This document shows, one piece after another, positions 1-11,143 of a stretch of DNA of 64,000 nucleotides. The position numbers and the translations under genes are program-made. Under the pieces are notes generated by a model that searched no databases, was not told the DNA's origin, and was given only the letters and a program-made list of their open reading frames with translations. Where the stretch lies: the NCBI RefSeq assembly GCF_009769165.1, contig NZ_CP043476.1:992001-1056000 (forward strand). Reading direction: 5' to 3'. How positions within the stretch are numbered: position 1 is the stretch's first letter; every line of letters starts with the position of its first letter. Source of the stretch: Xanthomonas hyacinthi. Lineage in GTDB: Bacteria > Pseudomonadota > Gammaproteobacteria > Xanthomonadales > Xanthomonadaceae.

Positions 1-2
1 AG

Positions 3-287
3 TATGTGCGCGAACGCCAGCGCATCGAGACCTTCCTGGTCAGCCAGCGCGCGCAGCAGGTGCGCGTGGCCGGACACCGCTTCGACTTCGCCGCCGGCGA
101 AGCGATGCAGGTCGAATACAGCCACAAGTACAGCGACCAGAGCTTCGGCGAGATGGCCGCGGCCGCCGGCCTGCGGGTCAGCCACGGCTGGAACGCGCAG
201 GGCGATGCGTTTGGATTGCGGCTGTTGCAGAGTCGGGACCCGGGACCGGGGATCGGGGACCCGGAAAAGCACGCGCCGCTATCGTGA
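3..287 (+). CDS. egtD: L-histidine N-alpha-methyltransferase EgtD, C-terminal fragment
   Basis: The reading frame enters from the left edge and covers only the last ~94 residues, so this is a 5'-partial gene. EgtD trimethylates histidine to hercynine with SAM, the first step of ergothioneine synthesis in the cytoplasm. The visible part contains the family-like run YVRERQRIE, a gE.mqvEYSHKYS segment and an ending F.LRLLQ. After this natural end the frame continues ~18 residues (SRDPGPGIGDPEKHAPLS) through a GGGACC-type intergenic repeat before TGA, so the tail looks like read-through into repeat DNA. Identification rests on the C-terminal motif alone; the catalytic domain is outside the window. 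Confidence 0.72.
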   Translation, partial: YVRERQRIETFLVSQRAQQVRVAGHRFDFAAGEAMQVEYSHKYSDQSFGEMAAAAGLRVSHGWNAQGDAFGLRLLQSRDPGPGIGDPEKHAPLS

Positions 288-347
288 CAGCGCCGGGATC
301 CCGCAGATCCCGAAACGCAACCGTCTCAGGCGCGGCGCACCATGCGC

Positions 348-1985
348 CTACGCCTGATACCCATTGGTGATCGGATAACGCCGCTCGCGGCCGAACGCGC
401 GGCGCGACACCTTCGGTCCCGGCGCGGCCTGATGCCGCTTCCATTCGGTGATGCGCACCAGCCGCACCACGTGATCGACCACCTCCGCGGCGTAGCCGGC
501 GGCGACGATCTCGTCGCGCGATTCCTCCTGGTCGACGTAGCGGTACAGGATGCCGTCGAGCACATCGTAGGGCGGCAGCGAATCCTGGTCGGTCTGGTTG
601 GCGCGCAGCTCCGCCGACGGCGGCCGCGCGATCACCGCCGGCGGGATCACCGGCGCGCCGCCGACCGTGTTGCGCCATTTCGCCAGCCCGAACACCTCGG
701 TCTTGTACAGGTCCTTCAGCGGCGCATAGCCGCCGCACATGTCGCCATAGATGGTGGCGTAGCCGACCGCGTACTCGCTCTTGTTGCCGGTGGTCAGCAG
801 CAGCCCGCCGAACTTGTTGGCCAACGCCATCAGGATCACGCCGCGGCTGCGCGACTGCAGGTTTTCTTCGGTCACGTCGGCCTGGGTGCCCTCGAACAAC
901 GGACCGAGCGCCTGCAGCAGGCCCTCGAACGCCGGCTCGATCGCCACCGTCTCCAGCGTCACGCCCAGCGCGTGGCACTGCTCGGCCGCCAGGTCGTTGG
1001 ACATCTCGGCGGTGTAGCGCGACGGCAGCCGCACCGCGGTGACGTTGTCTGCGCCCAGTGCGTCCACCGCCATCGCCAGCACCAGCGCCGAATCGATGCC
1101 GCCGGACAGGCCCAGCCACACCTTGGAAAACCGGTTCTTGCCGCAGTAGTCGCGCAGCCCGCGCACCACCGCGCGCCAGGCCAGCGCGTCCATGCTCTCG
1201 TCGCCGTCGTCGATCCAGCGCAACGGGGTGAACGCACGGGTCTGCGTCGCGTAGTCCACCACCAGCCATTGGTCGGTGAACGCCGCCGCGGCCGGATGCA
1301 CGCTGCCGTCGCCGTCGGCGACCACCGAGGCGCCGTCGAACACCAGCGCGTCCTGGCCGCCGACGACGTTGAGATAGGCCAGCGCCACGCCGGTCTCGCG
1401 GGTACGCTCGGCCAGCAGCGCGTCGCGCTGCGCGTGCTTGCCGCGCTCGAACGGCGAGGCGTTGGGCACCAGCACCAGTTCGGCGCCGTGGCGCGCGGTA
1501 TCGGCCAGCGGCTCGGGGAACCACAGGTCCTCGCAGATCACCAGGCCGACCGGGGTGCCCTTGACCTCGAACACGCAACTGCCGCCGTCCGGATCGACAT
1601 CGAAATAGCGGCGCTCGTCGAACACCGCGTAGTTGGGCAGTTCGCGCTTGCGGTAGGTGGTTTCGATCTGCCCGCCGCGCAGCACGCTGGCCGCGTTGTA
1701 GACCACGCTGCCGGCGCTCTGCGGCCAGCCGACCACCGCGACGATGCCGTGCACGCGCACCGCGATGCGCTGCACCGCCAGTTCGCAATCGGCGAGGAAG
1801 CCGGGCCGCAGCAACAGGTCCTCCGGCGGATAGCCGCTGACCGCCAGCTCCGGGAACAGCACGATGTCGGCGCCGTACTCGTCGCGCGCCTCGTCGATCA
1901 TCGCGAGGATGCGATCGGTGTTCCGGGCCACGGCGCCGACCGGAAAATCGAACTGGGCCATGGCGATGCGAAGGGAAGAAGACAT
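348..1985 (-). CDS. nadE: Glutamine-dependent NAD+ synthetase
   Basis: Makes NAD+ from deamido-NAD+ using ATP and glutamine. At 545 residues it is the long, glutamine-hydrolysing form. The N-terminal half is a nitrilase-like amidase with the expected catalytic Glu (LFPELAVSGYPPEDL, about residue 46), Lys (YRKRELPNY) and Cys (VICEDLW). The C-terminal half is the synthetase with the PP-loop SGGIDSALVLAMA, followed by KSEYAVGYATIYGDMCGGYAPLKDL split around the ATP and deamido-NAD sites. I chose the ATG that begins MSSSLRIAMAQFDFP because conserved sequence starts there; the open frame continues upstream without homology. It stands alone, with a repeat-bearing gap before the next gene. Confidence 0.97.
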   Translation of the reverse strand: MSSSLRIAMAQFDFPVGAVARNTDRILAMIDEARDEYGADIVLFPELAVSGYPPEDLLLRPGFLADCELAVQRIAVRVHGIVAVVGWPQSAGSVVYNAASVLRGGQIETTYRKRELPNYAVFDERRYFDVDPDGGSCVFEVKGTPVGLVICEDLWFPEPLADTARHGAELVLVPNASPFERGKHAQRDALLAERTRETGVALAYLNVVGGQDALVFDGASVVADGDGSVHPAAAAFTDQWLVVDYATQTRAFTPLRWIDDGDESMDALAWRAVVRGLRDYCGKNRFSKVWLGLSGGIDSALVLAMAVDALGADNVTAVRLPSRYTAEMSNDLAAEQCHALGVTLETVAIEPAFEGLLQALGPLFEGTQADVTEENLQSRSRGVILMALANKFGGLLLTTGNKSEYAVGYATIYGDMCGGYAPLKDLYKTEVFGLAKWRNTVGGAPVIPPAVIARPPSAELRANQTDQDSLPPYDVLDGILYRYVDQEESRDEIVAAGYAAEVVDHVVRLVRITEWKRHQAAPGPKVSRRAFGRERRYPITNGYQA

Positions 1986-2180
1986 GGACAACCTTGCAGA
2001 AGCGGGAGGGGGAAGACGCGCCACGGCCGCGCGGATGCGCGGCCGCGCCGACCGCGCGGCGCCAGCAGCAGCAGCGGAGCCGGCACATGCGCACGACGGT
2101 AAAGCGCAGTGTAGCGCCGCACCGCGGCCGGCGACCCGGCTCAGCCACCTCACGCTGCGCCGCCCACCGGCTGGATGCGC

Positions 2181-2257
2181 TGGAGGGACTTCAGTCCCGA
2201 CAGGTTCCGAAGCCGGCCGCCGACCGACCGCGCGTCGCGACTGAAGTCGCTCCCACA
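2181..2257. repeat. Pair of inverted REP-like palindromes
   Basis: A unit GAGGGACTTCAGTCCCGAC (2183-2201) is followed by an inverted relative at 2234-2257 (GTCGCGACTGAAGTCGCTCC and onward). Each unit is itself palindromic and the two point towards each other. The same family recurs near 18.6, 32.7, 51.1 and 60.2 kb. It lies between nadE and the PQQ dehydrogenase gene, where no other feature is visible. Confidence 0.8.
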
Positions 2258-2281
2258 AGCAACGGCATGTCGCGCATCGCC

Positions 2282-4399
2282 TCAGCCGTTGCCGCGACTG
2301 CCAGCCCGCGCACGACGCCGCCGGCGCCAGCGCCGCCACAGCGTCACCACGCCCGCGAGCAGCCCCAGCGCGACGCCGCCCAGGGTCGCCATGCGCGCGG
2401 CCACGCCATGCTGGAACACCACCTCCTTGCCCTCGCCGTCGAGCGTATAGGCCACCACGTAATCGCCCATCGTCCCCATGCCCTCGCGGCCGCCGGCGGC
2501 GATCACCACGTACTGCTTGCCGTCCACCGCATAGACCGACGGCGTGGCCTGACCGCCGGCCGGCAGCTTTACGTCCCACAGGGTCTTGCCGCTGGCGCTG
2601 TCGAGCGCGCGCAAGCGCGAATCGGCGGCCGCAGCGATGAAGGTCAACCCGCTGGCGGTGGTCACCGCGCCACCGAGCAGCGGCGTGCCCACGTCCAGCG
2701 GCAGCCACGGCAGCCGCTCTTCCAGCGTGCCGAGCGGGCGTTCCCAGGCGATCTTGCGCGTGCGCAGGTCCACCGCCACCAGCCGCCCCCACGCCGGCTT
2801 GACGCAGGGAATGCCGCCGGACGAGGCCAGCATGCCGCGGCGCATGTAGTACGGCGTGCCTTGCATGTCGTTGAACTGCTGGTCGGGATGGCGCGCGTGG
2901 TCGCTATCGCGGAACTGCGCGCGCGGGATCAGCGCCACCTGCATCGGCAGGTCCGACACCGGCATGATCGCCAGCTGGCGCTGCGGGTCCACCGCGATGC
3001 CGCCCCAGTTCACGCCGCCGGCCCAGCCCGGCAGCGCGATCGTGCCGCGCACGCTGGGCGGGGTGAACAGGCCTTCCGAACGCAACCCGGCGATCAGCGC
3101 GGCGCACTCGCGACGCGCGCCCGGCGTCGGCCCCCAGGCGTCGGCCGCGCTCAGCGGCGTATGCCGGGCCAGGCGCAGCGCCGGCTCGGGCATCGGCTGG
3201 GTCGGCGAGATGCGCTCGCCAGGCACATCGGAGGCCGGCACCGGCACTTCGCTGATCGGGAACACCGGGCTGCCGTCGCGGCGGTCGAAGGCGAACAGGA
3301 AGCCGGTCTTGGTCGCCTGCAGCACCGCCTCGCGCGGACCCTGCGCGGTCTGCAGCGTCGCCAGCACCGGCTGCGAGGCCAGGTCGTAGTCCCACAGATC
3401 GTGATGCACCAGTTGCTGCGCCCACACCCGGCGGCCGCTGTGCAGGTCCAGCGCCACCAGCGAATTCGCATCGCGGTTGTCGCCGAGCCGTTCGCCGCCG
3501 TAGTAGTCGGGACTGGCCGAGCCGGTCGGTACGTAGACCAGCCCCAGCGCCGGATCCACCGCCAGCGGCGCCCAGGCGTTGCCGCCGCCGACCGTGGCGG
3601 CCTGGTCCGGCTGCCAGCCGGCCGCGGCCGCGGCGGCCGGATCGCGCGGCACCGGATCCCAGCGCCACAGCGCGCGGCCGCTGCGCGCGTCGTAGCCGCG
3701 CACCACGCCCTGCTCCAGCGCATGCCCGCGGTTGTCGCCGATCGAGCTGCCCACCACCAGCACATCGCCGGCCACCACCGGCGGCGAGGTCACCGCATAG
3801 TTGGCCCAGGCATCGCTGGGCCTGTCGTGCACGTCGATCCCGGCGTGCAGGTCGATCGTGCCGGCCGTGCCGAACCCGGCGCAGGGCCGGCCGTCGGCGG
3901 CGTCCAGCGCGATCAGCCGCGCATCCAGGGTGCCGAACACGATGCGTTCGCGGCACGCGCCTGCGGCGGCCTGCGCGTCGCGCCAGAAACTCACCCCGCG
4001 CGAGGCCGGATCGCTGTAGTGCTTGCCGCGCGACACCTTGGCGTCGAACGACCACAGTTCGCGGCCGCTGGCCGCATCCAGCGCGAAGGCGATGCCGGTG
4101 CCGGTGACCAGATACATGCGCCCGCCCAGCACCAGCGGGTTGGCTTCGAAGCGGCGCCGTTCCGGATCCGGCAGGCCCGCGCCGAGTTCGCCGGTCCGGA
4201 ACGACCAGGCGATGCGCAGCCGTCCCACGTTGTCCGGGGTGATCTGGGTCAGCGGCGAATGCTGGCCGCCGCCGGGCGCACCGGCATAGCTGGACCAGTC
4301 GCCCGGCGCCGCCGCGCAGATCCCGCCGACGCCGAACGCCAGTCCCGCACCACACATCGCTGCCCGCCATCTGCTGCCCACCGGTGCCGCTCCTGTCAT
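2282..4399 (-). CDS. PQQ-dependent dehydrogenase (glucose/quinate-type quinoprotein) with C-terminal membrane anchor
   Basis: A 705-residue quinoprotein dehydrogenase that should oxidise a sugar or polyol in the periplasm with bound pyrroloquinoline quinone. The first ~30 residues after the chosen ATG look like a signal sequence ending near GGICAAAPGDW. Then comes the family opening DWSSYAGAPGGGQHSPL and propeller blades with repeated LDaasGr.LW tryptophan-docking motifs. Late landmarks are VNWGGIAVDP and GGAVTTASGLTF. Unlike glucose dehydrogenase, which has several N-terminal membrane helices, this protein has one hydrophobic helix at the very end (LGGVALGLLAGVVTLW) followed by an arginine-rich tail, which suggests a C-terminal anchor. 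The start is uncertain because there is no clear Shine-Dalgarno sequence; the frame stays open upstream. Substrate unknown. Confidence 0.88.
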   Translation of the reverse strand: MTGAAPVGSRWRAAMCGAGLAFGVGGICAAAPGDWSSYAGAPGGGQHSPLTQITPDNVGRLRIAWSFRTGELGAGLPDPERRRFEANPLVLGGRMYLVTGTGIAFALDAASGRELWSFDAKVSRGKHYSDPASRGVSFWRDAQAAAGACRERIVFGTLDARLIALDAADGRPCAGFGTAGTIDLHAGIDVHDRPSDAWANYAVTSPPVVAGDVLVVGSSIGDNRGHALEQGVVRGYDARSGRALWRWDPVPRDPAAAAAAGWQPDQAATVGGGNAWAPLAVDPALGLVYVPTGSASPDYYGGERLGDNRDANSLVALDLHSGRRVWAQQLVHHDLWDYDLASQPVLATLQTAQGPREAVLQATKTGFLFAFDRRDGSPVFPISEVPVPASDVPGERISPTQPMPEPALRLARHTPLSAADAWGPTPGARRECAALIAGLRSEGLFTPPSVRGTIALPGWAGGVNWGGIAVDPQRQLAIMPVSDLPMQVALIPRAQFRDSDHARHPDQQFNDMQGTPYYMRRGMLASSGGIPCVKPAWGRLVAVDLRTRKIAWERPLGTLEERLPWLPLDVGTPLLGGAVTTASGLTFIAAAADSRLRALDSASGKTLWDVKLPAGGQATPSVYAVDGKQYVVIAAGGREGMGTMGDYVVAYTLDGEGKEVVFQHGVAARMATLGGVALGLLAGVVTLWRRWRRRRRARAGSRGNG

Positions 4400-4567
4400 C
4401 GCTTGAAGGAGCGGCAAGTATGCGTAGCGCCCATCCGCCCGCCGCGGCCAAGGGACGGCGGCGGCCACGGCAGTGACCAATGGCGGTCCCTTAGGGACGA
4501 CCGGTGCGCGGACACATACCGCCAAGTGCAGCCGCCGCACACCACTCGCAAATGTCTGCAGCCTCAA

Positions 4568-4630
4568 GCCCCTCTCCCCCCGGCGACCGAAGGAAGTCCC
4601 GTGGGAGAGAGGGGTGGGGTGAGGGTACGG
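4568..4630. repeat. Dispersed CCCCTCTCCC/GGGAGAGGGG palindromic repeat
   Basis: An inverted repeat with arms CCCCTCTCCC and GGGAGAGAGGGG, followed by GTGGGGTGAGGGT. A second pair of relatives lies at 27618-27719 in opposite orientation. The gene-free stretch 4400-4820 holds only this repeat and the sucCD terminator, besides possible promoter DNA of the PQQ dehydrogenase gene. Confidence 0.75.
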
Positions 4631-4703
4631 GGGCGAAGCCCCTGCCCAACTGACAGCAGTGGCGCCCCCCCGCCAAACGCTGCGCCACCGAAAAACGCCG
4701 GCA

Positions 4704-4734
4704 CAAAAAAACCAGGCCCCGCTTTCGCGAGGCC
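4704..4734 (-). terminator. Rho-independent terminator of sucC-sucD
   Basis: Read on the minus strand, an 8-bp stem GGCCTCGC-GAAA-GCGGGGCC (one G-T pair, GNRA-type loop) is followed by TGGTTTTTTT. It lies about 90 bases past the sucD stop codon in the right orientation. Confidence 0.88.
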
Positions 4735-4820
4735 CAGTTCGACGCTGACCGGTATTGCCGCCAGCGAACGGCCGCCGGCATGCGGCACCTGAGCGCCGCA
4801 TGTCGCAACCGCCGTGTCGC

Positions 4821-5693
4821 TTACTTCACCAGCGAAGCGATCGCCGCGCCCAGGTCGCCCGGCGAACGGACGGTCTTGACGCCAGCGGCTTCCATCGCCG
4901 CGAACTTGCCGGCAGCGGTGCCCGAACCGCCCGAAGCGATCGCACCGGCGTGGCCCATGCGCTTGCCCGGAGGGGCCGAGGCGCCGGCGATGAAGCCGAC
5001 GACCGGCTTCTTGACGTGGGCCTTGATGTACTCGGCACCGGCTTCCTCGGCGTCGCCGCCGATCTCGCCGACCATGATGATGCCCTGGGTCTGCGGGTCT
5101 GCGTTGAACAGCTTGAGGCAGTCGACGAAGTTCAGGCCGTTGATCGGGTCGCCGCCGATGCCGATGACGGTGGACTGGCCCAGGCCGGCCGCGGTGGTCT
5201 GCTTGACCGCTTCATAGGTCAGGGTGCCCGAGCGCGACACGATGCCGATCTTGCCCGGCATGTGGATGTGGCCCGGCATGATGCCGATCTTGCACTCGTC
5301 CGGGGTGATCACGCCGGGGCAGTTCGGCCCGATCAGGGTCACGTCCGGGTGCGACTTCAGCACGTTCTTGACCCGCAGCATGTCCAGCACCGGGATGCCT
5401 TCGGTGATGCAGACGATGACCTTGATGCCGGCCGCGGCCGCTTCCAGGATCGCGTCGGCCGCGAACGGCGGCGGCACGTAGATCACCGACGCATCGGCGC
5501 CGGTGGCGTCGACCGCTTCGCGCACGGTGTTGAACACCGGCAGGTTGATGTGGGTGGTGCCGCCCTTGCCCGGGGTCACGCCGCCGACCACGCGGGTGCC
5601 GTACTCGACCATCTGGGTCGCGTGGAAAGTGCCCTGCTGGCCGGTGAAGCCCTGCACGATGACCTTCGTATTCTTGTTGATCAAAACAGACAT
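4821..5693 (-). CDS. sucD: Succinyl-CoA synthetase alpha subunit
   Basis: The 290-residue alpha subunit of the TCA-cycle enzyme that interconverts succinyl-CoA and succinate with nucleotide phosphorylation. The Rossmann CoA-binding region ([16 protein letters not shown], about residues 14-29) and the phosphohistidine loop [11 protein letters not shown] near the C terminus are both present. The length is normal. It follows sucC after an unusually long 173-base spacer carrying two hairpins and is closed by a clear terminator. Its product pairs with SucC. In this window it also consumes the succinyl-CoA made by the pca pathway at 30-37 kb. Confidence 0.98.
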   Translation of the reverse strand: MSVLINKNTKVIVQGFTGQQGTFHATQMVEYGTRVVGGVTPGKGGTTHINLPVFNTVREAVDATGADASVIYVPPPFAADAILEAAAAGIKVIVCITEGIPVLDMLRVKNVLKSHPDVTLIGPNCPGVITPDECKIGIMPGHIHMPGKIGIVSRSGTLTYEAVKQTTAAGLGQSTVIGIGGDPINGLNFVDCLKLFNADPQTQGIIMVGEIGGDAEEAGAEYIKAHVKKPVVGFIAGASAPPGKRMGHAGAIASGGSGTAAGKFAAMEAAGVKTVRSPGDLGAAIASLVK

Positions 5694-5741
5694 TCGTTTG
5701 AGTCCTTGAGAGTTCTGCTATTTGGTCGGCTTCGGAACGAC

Positions 5742-5836
5742 GCGGCATTTCGCGATGCGAAACGCCGCTCAGGCGTACTTCCACAACCCCCGCAACGCCG
5801 CTGCGCGGCGCTGCCGCCCCCTTGACTCAAGGGGGC
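5742..5836 (-). other. Two strong hairpins in the sucC-sucD spacer
   Basis: Within the 173-base spacer, 5816-5836 is a perfect 10-bp inverted repeat around one base (GCCCCCTTGA-C-TCAAGGGGGC). A second, 12-bp with one mismatch and a 3-base loop, lies at 5742-5768 (GCGGCATTTCGC/GCGAAACGCCGC). Neither is followed by a T-run on the minus strand, so they are more likely RNA-stability or processing elements than terminators. Confidence 0.65.
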
Positions 5837-5866
5837 AAGATGGCTTCGTCCCGAACCAGGAATGCG

Positions 5867-7030
<1,164 letters not shown>

Positions 7031-7273
7031 GCGTCACCGTGGGGAAGAGGAACGACCGTTCCGCAGCGATCCGGCCCTGAGCTGGCGGCCGCGACGATGT
7101 GGACGGGGCGCACATTGTCGCCGACCCGGGGCAGCGGCGCAAAAGCGCCGGTTCGGCGCCCGCGAAACGGCGCCGCCGGACCGCTGCCAGCGCCCCCCGA
7201 TCGCGCACCCGCCATCGCATTCGCCGACCCGGCGCCTATACTCGCGCCGTCTGCCGCCTGGCTGGAGTCCGGC

Positions 7274-8887
7274 TTGCCCACAAGCGCCTCGCTCATCGAC
7301 CGCATCGAGTCCATCCCCCGCCGCGAGCTGTATTTCTTCGCGCTGTACCGGGTGCTGGTGGCCGGGCTGATCGCGGCGCTGGTGTTCAGCCCGTTGAGCG
7401 TGCTGGTCGGCGCACCGCGCTTCCCGCAACTGGCGGTCGGGCTGGCCGGCGCCTACCTGCTGGTGGCGCTGCTGCTGCTGCTGTGGGGCCGCAACGAACG
7501 CCACCTGACCCCGATCGTGTTCTTCAGCGCGGCCGCGGACATCGCCGCGGCCACCCTGGCCGCGCACGCGCTGCCGGCGGCCAGCGCCGGCATCGCGATG
7601 ATGCTGCTGTTCAACGTCGCCGCCGCGGCGATGCTGCTGCCGCTGCGCTACGGCTTCGGCGTCGCCCTGACCGCGGCCGCGGCGACGCTGCTGGAATACC
7701 TGTGGACCTCGCTGGACGGCGGCGAGAGCACCCGCAGCCTGGCCGAACTGGCGATGTTCGCCACCAGCTACCTGGCGGTCGCCTACATCTGCTATCAGAT
7801 CGGGCAACGCGCGCGCAGCAGCCAGACGCTGGCCGAGCGGCGCGGCGCCGAAGTGGCGAATCTCTACGAAATCAACGAGCTGATCATCCGCCGCATGCGC
7901 ACCGGGGTGTTGGTGGTGAATGCGCAGAACCGCGTCACCCTGGCCAACGAGGCGGCCTCGGCGCTGCTCGGCGACGCCGACGGCAACAGCGCCAGCGGCC
8001 GCCTGGAGCTGCTCAGCGCCGCACCGGAACTGGGCCGGCGGCTGCAGCGCTGGCGCAACGGCTGGAACCAGGAAGAGACGCCGCTGCAGCTGTCGCCGGA
8101 CCAGCCGGAGGTGCAGCCGCGCTTTGCCCGGTTGCTGATGGAAGAGGACCTGACCCTGGTGTTCCTGGACGATGCGACCGTGGTGTCGCGGCGCGCCGAG
8201 TCGCTAACCCTGTCGGCGCTGGGCCGCTTCTCGGCCAGCCTGGCGCACGAGATCCGCAACCCGCTGGCCGCGATCAGCTACGCCTCGCAGCTGCTCGAGG
8301 AGTCGCCGGCGATCGGCGATGCCGACCGCCGCCTGCTGCAGATCATCCACATGCAATGCCAGCGCACCAACGGCATCGTCGAGAGCGTGCTGGGGCTGGC
8401 GCGGCGCGAGCGCTCCAATCCGGAGAACCTGGACCTGGGCGTGTTCGTGCGCCGCTTCGTGCTGGAATACCAGCAGACCCTGTCGATCGAGACCGACAGC
8501 CTGGAGGCCATCGGCGCGCCGCAGCCGGTGCACGCGCTGGTCGATCCCAAGCACCTGCACCAGATCCTCAGCGCGCTGGTGCACAACGCGCTCAAGTACG
8601 GCCGGGTGATGGAGGAACCGGCGCGGGTGCGGCTGCGCGTGGCGGTGCAGGAGCGCAACGCCATCGTCGACGTGATGGACCGCGGCCCCGGCATTCCCGA
8701 GGCAGTGGCCGCGCAGCTGTTCCGCCCGTTCTTCACCACCTCCGAGCACGGCACCGGACTGGGCCTGTACATCGCCCGCGAGCTGTGCCGGGCCAACCAG
8801 GCGCGGCTGGAATACGTGCCGGTGCCCGCTGGCGGCGCCTGCTTCCGGGTGGTCCTGCCCGGCCCGCACACCATGCTCTCGGCTTGA
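7274..8887 (+). CDS. pilS: Type IV pilus sensor histidine kinase PilS
   Basis: Membrane sensor kinase that controls pilin transcription by phosphorylating PilR. I chose the TTG at 7274, preceded by a GGAG six bases upstream; it gives a 537-residue protein starting (M)PTSASLIDRIESIPRREL, close to the usual PilS length. Residues ~20-180 contain about six hydrophobic helices. A PAS-like region follows (MRTGVLVVNAQNRVTLANEA). The HisKA motif is SLAHEIRNPLAAISY and the ATPase lobe has LVHNALKYG, DRGPGIPE and HGTGLGLYIARE. pilR lies 75 bases downstream, so co-transcription is likely. Confidence 0.95.
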   Translation: MPTSASLIDRIESIPRRELYFFALYRVLVAGLIAALVFSPLSVLVGAPRFPQLAVGLAGAYLLVALLLLLWGRNERHLTPIVFFSAAADIAAATLAAHALPAASAGIAMMLLFNVAAAAMLLPLRYGFGVALTAAAATLLEYLWTSLDGGESTRSLAELAMFATSYLAVAYICYQIGQRARSSQTLAERRGAEVANLYEINELIIRRMRTGVLVVNAQNRVTLANEAASALLGDADGNSASGRLELLSAAPELGRRLQRWRNGWNQEETPLQLSPDQPEVQPRFARLLMEEDLTLVFLDDATVVSRRAESLTLSALGRFSASLAHEIRNPLAAISYASQLLEESPAIGDADRRLLQIIHMQCQRTNGIVESVLGLARRERSNPENLDLGVFVRRFVLEYQQTLSIETDSLEAIGAPQPVHALVDPKHLHQILSALVHNALKYGRVMEEPARVRLRVAVQERNAIVDVMDRGPGIPEAVAAQLFRPFFTTSEHGTGLGLYIARELCRANQARLEYVPVPAGGACFRVVLPGPHTMLSA

Positions 8888-8962
8888 GACCGCCGCCGCC
8901 CCGACCCTGCCGCGTCGATAATTTGGCGCCACCCTCCCCCACCTGGGCTATCTTTTCCGCAC

Positions 8963-10351
<1,389 letters not shown>

Positions 10352-10445
10352 AGAAGCCGGGAATGGAGAATGGGGAATGGAGAATCGGAAAAGCCTGCCT
10401 GCGCTTCTCCCATTCCCCAGTCCCGATTCCCCATTCTCGGCTTTC
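10352..10445. repeat. GGGAATGGGGAATGG-type inverted repeat after pilR
   Basis: Tandem degenerate units of GGGAATGG/GAGAATGG end at AAAAGC (about 10352-10394). They are mirrored by GCTTCTCCCATTCCCC and further ATTCCCC units up to ~10445, giving a long imperfect hairpin immediately after the pilR stop codon. The G-rich units resemble those that extend the EgtD reading frame at 235-275. Confidence 0.75.
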
Positions 10446-10447
10446 GG

Positions 10448-10488
10448 TCCTTGGTAATGCGATTGATCTCGGCCAGGCTGGTGATGCC
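10448..10488. repeat. Left copy of a 41-bp duplication of the pilB 3' end
   Basis: This segment matches 11148-11188, the last coding bases of pilB, at 39 of 41 positions, with an unbroken 30-base identical core. Together the two copies flank the toxin-antitoxin pair as direct repeats, as expected if the module entered at the 3' end of pilB and the gene end was duplicated. Confidence 0.85.
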
Positions 10489-10523
10489 TGGCAGCAGTGT
10501 GCTTTTTAGACTACACTCGAGCA

Positions 10524-10820
10524 GTGATCGAACTCAAGCAGACCGAGACGTTCCGCAAGTGGCGCACGAAGCTGAAGGACGAGCGCGCTCGCACCGCGAT
10601 TGCCTTGCGCTTGACCCGACTTGCCTATGGTCATGCCGGCGATACGGAACCGGTTGGGCAAGGCATCAGCGAGCTGCGTATCCACTACGGCCCCGGATAT
10701 CGGGTGTATTTCCAGCGGCGCGGCAACACGATCGTCGTCCTGCTCTGCGGCGGCGACAAAAGCACGCAAGCGAAGGACATCAAGACCGCCAAACGCCTTG
10801 CCGATGAATGGAGCGAATGA
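10524..10820 (+). CDS. RelE/HigB-family addiction module toxin
   Basis: A 98-residue toxin of the addiction-module killer-protein family, whose relatives are usually ribosome-dependent mRNA interferases. The GTG start gives MIELKQTETFRKWRTKL, the usual family opening. The conserved core GISELRIHYGPGYRVYF and the ending GGDKSTQAKDIKTAKRLA are present. The frame could extend nine codons upstream, but those residues are not family-like. It overlaps the antitoxin start by four bases (ATGA). Toxin-first order is typical of HigBA. It sits between pilR and pilB inside a direct repeat, which points to insertion. Confidence 0.88.
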   Translation: MIELKQTETFRKWRTKLKDERARTAIALRLTRLAYGHAGDTEPVGQGISELRIHYGPGYRVYFQRRGNTIVVLLCGGDKSTQAKDIKTAKRLADEWSE

Positions 10821-11116
10821 CCATGACCGAAAACCTGACCACCTACGATCCGGCGGAGGATCTGAACTCCGACCAGGCGATTGCCGATTTCATGGCGGGC
10901 GCCTTTGCGACCAACGACCCCGGCTTCATCGCCCATGCACTCGGCATCGTCGCCCGTGCCAAGGGCATGACCCAGATCGCGCGGCAAACCGGCCTTTCCC
11001 GGGAGCAGCTCTACCGCTCCTTCAGCGAGGACGGAAATCCGACGCTGCGCACCACCCTGGCCGTGATGAAGGCACTCGGGATCGAGCTGACGGCCAAGGC
11101 CGCCATCACGCATTGA
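10817..11116 (+). CDS. HigA-type antitoxin with helix-turn-helix
   Basis: A 99-residue antidote that should bind and neutralise the toxin encoded just upstream and repress their joint promoter. The N-terminal part (TTYDPAEDLNSDQAIADFM) is the toxin-binding segment of this family. The C-terminal half is an XRE-like helix-turn-helix (MTQIARQTGLSREQLYRSF, then NPTLRTTLAVMKALGIEL). I start at the ATG overlapping the toxin stop codon; an in-frame ATG at 10823 is an alternative. It ends 27 bases before the convergent pilB stop. Confidence 0.87.
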   Translation: MTMTENLTTYDPAEDLNSDQAIADFMAGAFATNDPGFIAHALGIVARAKGMTQIARQTGLSREQLYRSFSEDGNPTLRTTLAVMKALGIELTAKAAITH

Positions 11117-11143
11117 GCGACGACATGCCGGATTCCAGCCCCA

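Noticed and set aside
1994..4792. 932-codon open frame on the plus strand
   Set aside because: It lies antisense to nadE and the PQQ dehydrogenase gene, is Arg/His/Ala-rich without motifs, and arises from high-GC codon bias.
10352..10445. Possible CRISPR-like array in the GGGAATGG units
   Set aside because: Units are only ~8-20 bases, irregular and mirrored as a hairpin, with no constant spacers and no cas genes.
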